Program-made: the position numbers and the translations under genes
NCBI RefSeq assembly: GCF_019139815.1
Contig: NZ_CP077079.1
Coordinates: 1,302,001-1,366,000, forward strand
Reading direction: 5' to 3'
Origin: Pseudomonas asgharzadehiana
Lineage (GTDB): Bacteria > Pseudomonadota > Gammaproteobacteria > Pseudomonadales > Pseudomonadaceae
DNA length: 64,000 bases
Part shown: positions 58,133-64,000 of the stretch, piece after piece
How positions within the stretch are numbered: the first letter of the stretch is position 1
Layout of the letters: every line of letters starts with the position of its first letter
The notes under the pieces: generated by a model
Told to the model about the DNA's origin: nothing
The model's database searches: none
The model's input: only the letters and a program-made list of their open reading frames with translations

Positions 58133-59377
58133 ATGAACGATAAAAGCAGGGTCTTCAGTACGTGGGTAGTTGCAGTGCTGGGTTTCAGCAGCCTGCTGTG
58201 GGGCAGCCCAGCCGTCGCGTTTGTGCAGGAAATTACCGCAATGTTCAGGCCGAACCCTTCCGACGCGAATCAAAACCGATTTACCAATACCACGCCGGTG
58301 AGCGGTTACTGTCAGAGTTATCCTTCGCAATGCTACGAGATGTTCAGCATTCGCCTACCGATCACCGCGAGCGGCGGGCCACTGGAGGCGAACCCGAGCG
58401 ACCCACGTAAAACCGCCTTGTGGAAGGTTCCCGCGCAGTGGCGCGAGGTGAGCGTGACGAACACTCAAGGTGAAACGCAAACCGTTGAAATACGTATCAG
58501 CGGTATTGGGTCAACATATGCTCTTGACCGACATGCTGCTGAACTGGTCGGCGGAGGTGTGCCAGCTATCACCGCCCACCAGAAGCTCTGGGTGGGAAGT
58601 AGTTGGGTAAACGCAGCGTCGCCTTGCAGATACAGTGGCGTGGGTCTTTTGGGGGCCAGTTGGTATACGTTTTTCTGGAAAACACCGGTGGAGGGTAATT
58701 GTGTCAAGCCTGCCGCCTATGCGATTCCGCTCATGAGCTATTCCTATCTGGATATCGCCTACGAGTTGCGCACGCCCAACCCATTGGCGATGTCAGCCGG
58801 GACCTACACCGGTGTATTGAACTACGGCATCGGCCCCAATCAGGACTTCGATTTAGGCGACGTGATGCTGCCGAGCGATTCTGCGCTCACCTTGAACTTC
58901 ACCCTGACGGTGGAGCACATCCTCAAGGTCGAGTTACCGCCCGGCGGCAACCGTGTCGAATTGCTGCCCGAAGGCGGTTGGCAAGCCTGGCTCAATCGCG
59001 GGCGACAGCCCGCAAGGTTGTTTCGCGATCAAACCTTCCGCATCGCCGCCAGCTCGCGCTTCAAGATGAACCTCGAATGCAGCCTGGTCATCGGCAACAC
59101 CTGCGGCCTGCGCAATGGCGCAGGCGACGAGGTGCCGTTGCAGGTCGCCGTGAGCCTGCCGTTTGGTCTGAACGACCAGTACGGGCAAACCGTGAACAAG
59201 CTGCCGCTGCGCCTCGACGGCGTGGGCACCGAGCTATTCCAGGCCTTGCACTACGTGAACAACCGGCCCGGTACCCTGCACTTTGAGGTCCAGAAGGAGC
59301 ACGTGACCGAGATGCTCAAGCAGCCCGGCACCACTTATTCGGGGGTGGTCACGGTGGTCTGGGACTCGGAGGTTTGA
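58133..59377 (+). CDS. CfaE/CblD-like tip adhesin 2
   Basis: 414 residues, a paralogue of tip adhesin 1 with the same plan: signal peptide, adhesin domain with Cys pairs (CQSYPSQC, SPCRYSG, EGNCVK), and a pilin domain ending TTYSGVVTVVWDSEV. The adhesin halves share the beginning (FVQEITAMFRP, RFTNTTPV) but differ in the middle, probably the ligand-binding part. The 3' end overlaps the convergent NEL toxin gene by 43 bases. Confidence 0.88.
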   Translation: MNDKSRVFSTWVVAVLGFSSLLWGSPAVAFVQEITAMFRPNPSDANQNRFTNTTPVSGYCQSYPSQCYEMFSIRLPITASGGPLEANPSDPRKTALWKVPAQWREVSVTNTQGETQTVEIRISGIGSTYALDRHAAELVGGGVPAITAHQKLWVGSSWVNAASPCRYSGVGLLGASWYTFFWKTPVEGNCVKPAAYAIPLMSYSYLDIAYELRTPNPLAMSAGTYTGVLNYGIGPNQDFDLGDVMLPSDSALTLNFTLTVEHILKVELPPGGNRVELLPEGGWQAWLNRGRQPARLFRDQTFRIAASSRFKMNLECSLVIGNTCGLRNGAGDEVPLQVAVSLPFGLNDQYGQTVNKLPLRLDGVGTELFQALHYVNNRPGTLHFEVQKEHVTEMLKQPGTTYSGVVTVVWDSEV

Positions 59378-62300
59378 GGCAGGCCTGGCGTTACCTCGGC
59401 CCGGTTCAGCAGCAAATGCGTCTGCTCACGCAGCCACTGCTTGCGCAGATCCCCCAGGCTGTTGAGCACCTGGCTGTATAACGCGTCGGGCATCGGCTCG
59501 CCGGTCAGCACCTGTGCCTGGCTCAGGTTCAACTGTTCGGCGAGACTTTTCAGGGTGTCGCGCCGGGTGTCGTCAGGTGCCAGCGCATAGGCCTGCTGCT
59601 CGCTGTGCAAGTGGTCCAGGCGCTCGAACTGCTCGTCGATGTGCTGCTCATGCTGCGCGTATTCGGTGGGGTACTGTTCGCGCAAAAACTGCTCCCAATA
59701 CGGCTCAAGCAGCATTTGGTCCACCAGCCCGTCACCTTCGCTCAATGCCTGTACGGCGTTGTAGGCCCGCTCGATATCTGCGTCGCTGACGTCGGAGGTG
59801 CGGCGGTACAGCATGTACTCGTTGATCCAGGGCAAATCCAGCCGTCTGGCCAGGCGGGTCTGGTAGGCCAGGTGCACCTCGACTTCATCCACCGTGCCCG
59901 GCTCACTATCGACCCGTTGCGAGGTCAGCAACAGGCCCAGGCCGCCTTGCTCCACCGGCTTGAGGCGATGTGCGATATCGGCGCGGGCCACGTGGTTGAC
60001 GAACTTGAGCCGCGCCGCGCCCCTGGCCAGGTGGACCAGGCGTTCTTCGCGTTCGGCGCTGGTACGGCTGAAGCCGTTGGCGTTGCTGACCAGCACCTCA
60101 ACCCCCATGTTGCTGAAAATCTGCTGCCCTGCGTCCGGGCACAGGCCGGGGAAGCTGGACATCATGAACAGCTTTTCGCGCAGTTCAGTGTCGCTTGCCA
60201 TCGCCAACAGCATGGTCCTGACCCGTGAGCGCAACAGGCCAAGGGTGCGCTGGTAGCGGGCTTCGTCGGTGGGGTCTTCGAAAAAATCCGGCGGTTCCAG
60301 CGCCTTGATCACTTCGAAAAAGCCTTGGGAGCCTTTTTCATGTTCCAGGTCGTCCCACACCGTGCGGTAGAGCTTGCGCGCGTTTTCACCCAGGCTTTCC
60401 AGCCAGAATTGGTGGTCGCCCTGTGGTTCATAGGTGCGCTGGGGGTCTAGCCCGAACGATTCACGGTAGCTGTCGAACAGGTCCTGGAAGTCTGGGCGCA
60501 GGCGCGGTCGGTCCAGGCGGGTGAGGGCGACCACCGCCGCCTCTGCCGAGCCCGGCGTGACCTCGGGCACGCTGGTGATGGGGTTGCCTTGCAAGTGCAG
60601 GGTGAACCCGCCGTTACGCGACTGGGCAAACAGGCCAACCGGCCATTCACTGATGCCGGTAAAGCCCAGCTCAAGCAGGTTCAAGTCCGGCATGAGGCTG
60701 ATATCCGGCGTGGCGCCCAAGGGGTTGCTGGCCAGGTTGAGCCGGCGCAGGCGCGAGAGCGGGCGCAACCGCCCCACGGCGTCGGCGTCCAGGGCGATCT
60801 GGTTGCCGCTCAGGTCCAACTCGCGCAGTGAACGCATGTTCCCGATGGCCGCAGGCAGGCTGTGCAGCAGGTTGTCGCTCAGGTCCAGCACGCGCAGGTT
60901 GGGGAAGTGCAGCAGGAAGTCGGCGCGGTCGGAGGTGAAGTCACAGTCTTGCAGGTTCAGGTGCGTGACCCGCCGCAGCGGGTTGGGCAAGGTGGGCAGT
61001 GAGTCTGGCCGTTGCGCCGTCGACAGGTCCAGCGACGCGCCACCGCGCACGGGGCTGAATTCATCGTGCTTGCGGATGTAACCTTCGTGCCAGGCTTCCA
61101 TCAGGCGATCGGCGAACAAGGCGCGGGTACGTCGGGCGATAGCTTCGCGGCGGCTGCCGGGGCGGAACTGGGTGGCGGCGCGCACGTAGTCATCCAGCGC
61201 GTGAGTAAGGGCTTTGTTCTCGGCTTCCAGGCCCTCCAGCACCTTGAGCCCCTCGGGGCTTTGCGAGGCCAGGGCAAATGGCTTCACGCCCTGTTCGGAC
61301 ATGCCGGGCAGCAAGGTGCGGATACGCTGCTCGACGCTGCCGGGCGAGGTGCCGCGCAAGGAGCTGCTGCCACCGCCGCGCAGCAACACCAGGGTTTCGC
61401 GCGCCGCGCGCATGCGAATCGGCGGTTCGGCGAGTACGTGACGACGCTCTGCCGGAGGCGCGATGTGTTCCAGCACCCAGTCTCTGAGGTTGTCGCTGCC
61501 GGTGGCCGGTTTGGCCCTGGTCAAGGTGTGGTCCATTGCGCTGTAGAAGTCTGTTGCGCGGTGCAGGCGTTTACCGTCGGCGTCGAAGGTTGTGTAGCGT
61601 CCTTGGTCGTCGCGTACCAGCACCCGCACGTCGGGCGCATCGTGGGCGCCGACCTGGGCCCTGAGGTCGCCGAAAAAATCGCCGTCGCGCACTTCGATTT
61701 GCAGGCGCCCCAAGGCATCGCTATGGATGCGCAGGGTATTGAGGATCAGGCGCTCGGCCTCGGGTGACAGCGACCGGTCCTGGTGCAACTGTTCGAACAA
61801 TCGGGTACTGGTCACTTCGAAATTGGCTTCCTGCACCTGGTTTTTCACCGCCAGCGGCAGGCGCTTGTCTTCACTCATTACCGTCAAATCGCTGCCTCGG
61901 GTATGCCTGACCAATTGCCGGGCGATACTCAGCGGCAGGTCGGGGTATTGGCTGCGTAGCAACTGGATCTGCGGGTCCGATGAGGCTTCCTGCGGGTGAT
62001 AGTGATGGCGGATCAGCGACTCGCTTTGCTGCTTGAGGTAATCGGCCAGCCGCTCGCGCAGGGCCTGTACCTGCTGGTCGGCGGGTAGGGTTTCACCGAG
62101 CAGTTTATTGGCCTGCAAGGGGTCGAGAAACGCCAGGACTTTCTCCGGTAAACGGCCCGACAACACCTCGCCGGTGCTCAGTTTCAACACATTGCTTCCG
62201 CTAGCGTGCGGGTTGCCGAACTCATGAGCCATGCCGCTGAGGTCGGCGCGCGGGTACACATGCAACGCCTTGCTTTTCGGCCAGCCCTTAAGCTCGGTGA

Positions 62301-64000
62301 CCATCTGCTCGAACCAGTAGGCGCTCGGGTCCAGGGCCTGGCCGCCGCGCACCTTCTGGATGTCGCTATCGACCTGCCTGGCGCTGTTGAAGCGCTTCAA
62401 GGTGTCGGCCAACAGCGGCGGGGTCGGTTGGTTGTTGACGTACAGGTGGCGCAAGGCATCGTGGTCAACGCCACTGATCAGGCGCACTTGCTCAAGCTGC
62501 GCGTCGCTCAACCCTTGCGTCTGCGGCCCCAGGCGGCGCATCAGTTGCGCGTCGCTCCAGTGCCGGGGCTGCTCGCCTTCCAGCACACAGGCGCCGTCGC
62601 CGTTGAGGCTGACCGCCGGGCGGTAGGCCTCGGGGCGCTGCGGATGCAGCAGGTGATGGGTGTCGGTGATCGGGTCCTGGCCGACTCGGTAGTGGTGTTC
62701 GTCGACTTTCACGACCTGTGGGCTGGTTGTGTCGGGCGGCGCTTTGAGGCGGTAGGCGCTCAGGTCCGGGTTCCACAGGCGGCTTTCACCGGTGTGCAGT
62801 TGCACCGGCTTGAGGCCTTCGACAAAGGGCGACAGTTTGAGCTTCGCGATCTCTGCGATCTTGCCGCCCCGGTGAAAAATCAGCCCCTGCACAATGTTTT
62901 GCGTCGCCGCCAGCAAGTGTTCCTGGGCCTCGATGCGCTGGCCTTGCGCCCAGTCGACAATGCCTTCGAAGACGTCATCGGCCAACTGATAAGCGGTGTA
63001 GGCCAGCATCAATTCCCCCAGCAGCGGCACGAAGGGCGTCAGCACCAGCAGGGCGGCGTTGGTGAGGTCGGTGACGATTTTTTCCAGGTTGTCCCACCAC
63101 GCCCAGCGCGCCATGCGGTCGGCGTAGGCGGTGGAGATGGCCAGTTCGCGCGCGTCATCGACGACCTTGTTCAGCTTGACCCGGTACAGGTACTGCCACA
63201 GGTCATCGCGGGCCGGTGAGCTGGATCGGTTTTGCACATCCTCGCGCACCGCCTGCAACCGCCATTGCAGGTTGGGGCGGGCCACCGGTTGCGCCTGCCA
63301 GGTCGGGCCTTCGACGGGAGGCCTTGGCGTTCTGCGCCATTCGAACAGGCGCTGCTTGAGGGTGTAGAAAAACCGCCCGCGCTGGTCGTGGGCAATGAAC
63401 TGGCTGATGAACCGCGCGTAGGCGCCGGGGAACGCCTCGGCGTTGGCCGGAGTGCCGAGCAAGCGTTGCGTGCAGTCCTGGTGAAACGCCGTGGGCGAGG
63501 CGTATTCCTTCAACGGCTGCTCGGGGTCGTTGGGCATGTAAACCAGCAGTCGCGTGAGGCCTTTGGGGTTGGGTGCGGCGATCACCAGCACGCCGGTGAG
63601 CCTGCAGCCGAGCAGGTCCAGGGTATGCAACTCCACGCTGCGGCCGTCCAGTTGCAGCAGCGGCGCGTCACTGAGCATGGCCTGGATCAGGTCATAGGCA
63701 TCCCGGGCGATGTGTTGTTGCGCCAGGGCCATGTGGGCGGCGGCGTTGAGCGCGGCTTTTTGCTGGGCGACCACTTTGTGCCGCAACGACTCGGCCACCG
63801 TGACGTTGTCAAAGCCCAGCGCGGTGTTGAGGTGTTTCTGGTAACGCGCGCCGATATCCAGCGAGCGACAGAGCGCCTTGAAGGTCTCGGCGCTGAGTGC
63901 CTCACCTGTTGCGCTGTGGGTGAAGGTCAGCAGCCGTTGTTGCCCGCGCGCATCGGCCTTGGATAAAAACGCGAAGTCTTCGAAGGTTTCCGAGGCCGAG
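59335..64000 (-). CDS. Giant DUF6543 / LRR / NEL-type E3 ubiquitin ligase toxin (5' end outside window)
   Basis: The frame is open from the window edge to the stop at 59335: at least 1,555 codons, start not seen. Numbered from codon 63798, the N-terminal two-thirds looks like the DUF6543 dermonecrotic-toxin-like region. Leucine-rich repeats lie about 935-1080 (LRVLDLSDNLLHSLP, LRELDLSGNQI, LRRLNLASNPL). The C-terminal NEL-like domain has a probable catalytic Cys near 1220 in FPGLCPDAGQQI, fitting the CxD motif of SspH/IpaH ligases. Pseudomonads carry such proteins as host-directed toxins or effectors. No signal peptide can be judged. It overlaps the tip 2 gene by 43 bases. Confidence 0.83.
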   Translation of the reverse strand, partial: SASETFEDFAFLSKADARGQQRLLTFTHSATGEALSAETFKALCRSLDIGARYQKHLNTALGFDNVTVAESLRHKVVAQQKAALNAAAHMALAQQHIARDAYDLIQAMLSDAPLLQLDGRSVELHTLDLLGCRLTGVLVIAAPNPKGLTRLLVYMPNDPEQPLKEYASPTAFHQDCTQRLLGTPANAEAFPGAYARFISQFIAHDQRGRFFYTLKQRLFEWRRTPRPPVEGPTWQAQPVARPNLQWRLQAVREDVQNRSSSPARDDLWQYLYRVKLNKVVDDARELAISTAYADRMARWAWWDNLEKIVTDLTNAALLVLTPFVPLLGELMLAYTAYQLADDVFEGIVDWAQGQRIEAQEHLLAATQNIVQGLIFHRGGKIAEIAKLKLSPFVEGLKPVQLHTGESRLWNPDLSAYRLKAPPDTTSPQVVKVDEHHYRVGQDPITDTHHLLHPQRPEAYRPAVSLNGDGACVLEGEQPRHWSDAQLMRRLGPQTQGLSDAQLEQVRLISGVDHDALRHLYVNNQPTPPLLADTLKRFNSARQVDSDIQKVRGGQALDPSAYWFEQMVTELKGWPKSKALHVYPRADLSGMAHEFGNPHASGSNVLKLSTGEVLSGRLPEKVLAFLDPLQANKLLGETLPADQQVQALRERLADYLKQQSESLIRHHYHPQEASSDPQIQLLRSQYPDLPLSIARQLVRHTRGSDLTVMSEDKRLPLAVKNQVQEANFEVTSTRLFEQLHQDRSLSPEAERLILNTLRIHSDALGRLQIEVRDGDFFGDLRAQVGAHDAPDVRVLVRDDQGRYTTFDADGKRLHRATDFYSAMDHTLTRAKPATGSDNLRDWVLEHIAPPAERRHVLAEPPIRMRAARETLVLLRGGGSSSLRGTSPGSVEQRIRTLLPGMSEQGVKPFALASQSPEGLKVLEGLEAENKALTHALDDYVRAATQFRPGSRREAIARRTRALFADRLMEAWHEGYIRKHDEFSPVRGGASLDLSTAQRPDSLPTLPNPLRRVTHLNLQDCDFTSDRADFLLHFPNLRVLDLSDNLLHSLPAAIGNMRSLRELDLSGNQIALDADAVGRLRPLSRLRRLNLASNPLGATPDISLMPDLNLLELGFTGISEWPVGLFAQSRNGGFTLHLQGNPITSVPEVTPGSAEAAVVALTRLDRPRLRPDFQDLFDSYRESFGLDPQRTYEPQGDHQFWLESLGENARKLYRTVWDDLEHEKGSQGFFEVIKALEPPDFFEDPTDEARYQRTLGLLRSRVRTMLLAMASDTELREKLFMMSSFPGLCPDAGQQIFSNMGVEVLVSNANGFSRTSAEREERLVHLARGAARLKFVNHVARADIAHRLKPVEQGGLGLLLTSQRVDSEPGTVDEVEVHLAYQTRLARRLDLPWINEYMLYRRTSDVSDADIERAYNAVQALSEGDGLVDQMLLEPYWEQFLREQYPTEYAQHEQHIDEQFERLDHLHSEQQAYALAPDDTRRDTLKSLAEQLNLSQAQVLTGEPMPDALYSQVLNSLGDLRKQWLREQTHLLLNRAEVTPGLPQTSESQTTVTTPE

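Noticed and set aside
59335..59377. Truncation of the NEL toxin by the tip adhesin gene
   Set aside because: Both frames are intact up to their own stops; the 43-base convergent overlap is short and does not imply a broken gene.

Overview
The window looks like a chromosome segment of a fluorescent-group Pseudomonas. It carries two gene blocks with typical Pseudomonas order: ndpA / hupN / rlmF / valS / holC / pepA / lptF-lptG, and lepA-lepB-rnc-era-recO-pdxJ. It also has a Lon-like AsrA protease next to an icp-type inhibitor, a membrane PQQ glucose dehydrogenase, and many copies of the REP/REPIN repeat (GTGGGAGGGGGCTTGC type) known from P. fluorescens. The DNA is GC-rich throughout, except in a few AT-rich control regions. 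I see no rRNA, tRNA, CRISPR array, prophage or insertion sequence.

Layout. 1-3059: end of an iron-uptake operon (PepSY membrane protein, DUF3325, FecI-type sigma factor, FecR). 3060-14362: housekeeping genes for the nucleoid, rRNA and tRNA enzymes, the DNA polymerase III clamp loader and LPS export. 14514-24279: lepA-lepB-rnc-era-recO-pdxJ, then a Tat-exported multicopper oxidase, tadA and cmoAB. 24468-28482: a small unknown gene, a YhhN protein, a chagasin-like inhibitor and AsrA behind a heat-shock type promoter.

28613-37576 is an accessory catabolic island. A GntR regulator with two helix-turn-helix domains faces a one-directional operon: amidase, a polysaccharide-deacetylase-fold hydrolase resembling cyclic imide hydrolase, MFS transporter, two SDR oxidoreductases, a small CxxC protein, a CobW GTPase and a solute-binding-like protein with no signal peptide. 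Two copies of a 29-bp motif lie between regulator and operon. I infer cyclic imide use: imidase opens the ring, amidase cleaves the half-amide, and CobW supplies metal.

37787-44595 is a second unusual operon. Two paralogous EAL phosphodiesterases with degenerate GGDEF domains alternate with a periplasmic cupredoxin-like protein, followed by a DUF3034 outer-membrane protein and a lipoprotein truncated haemoglobin. This suggests envelope copper/haem chemistry tied to c-di-GMP. 44722-51900: gcd, a ZnuD-like zinc receptor with a Zur-like box, two small genes, and an NfeF/NfeR ferric-reductase/regulator pair.

52419-59377 encodes an alpha-class (CS1/Cbl type) chaperone-usher fimbria with two pilins and two tip adhesins. 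The adhesin C-terminal halves are almost identical in DNA, which suggests gene conversion. From 59335 to the window end, on the other strand, lies most of a very large DUF6543 / leucine-rich-repeat / NEL-type E3 ubiquitin ligase toxin.
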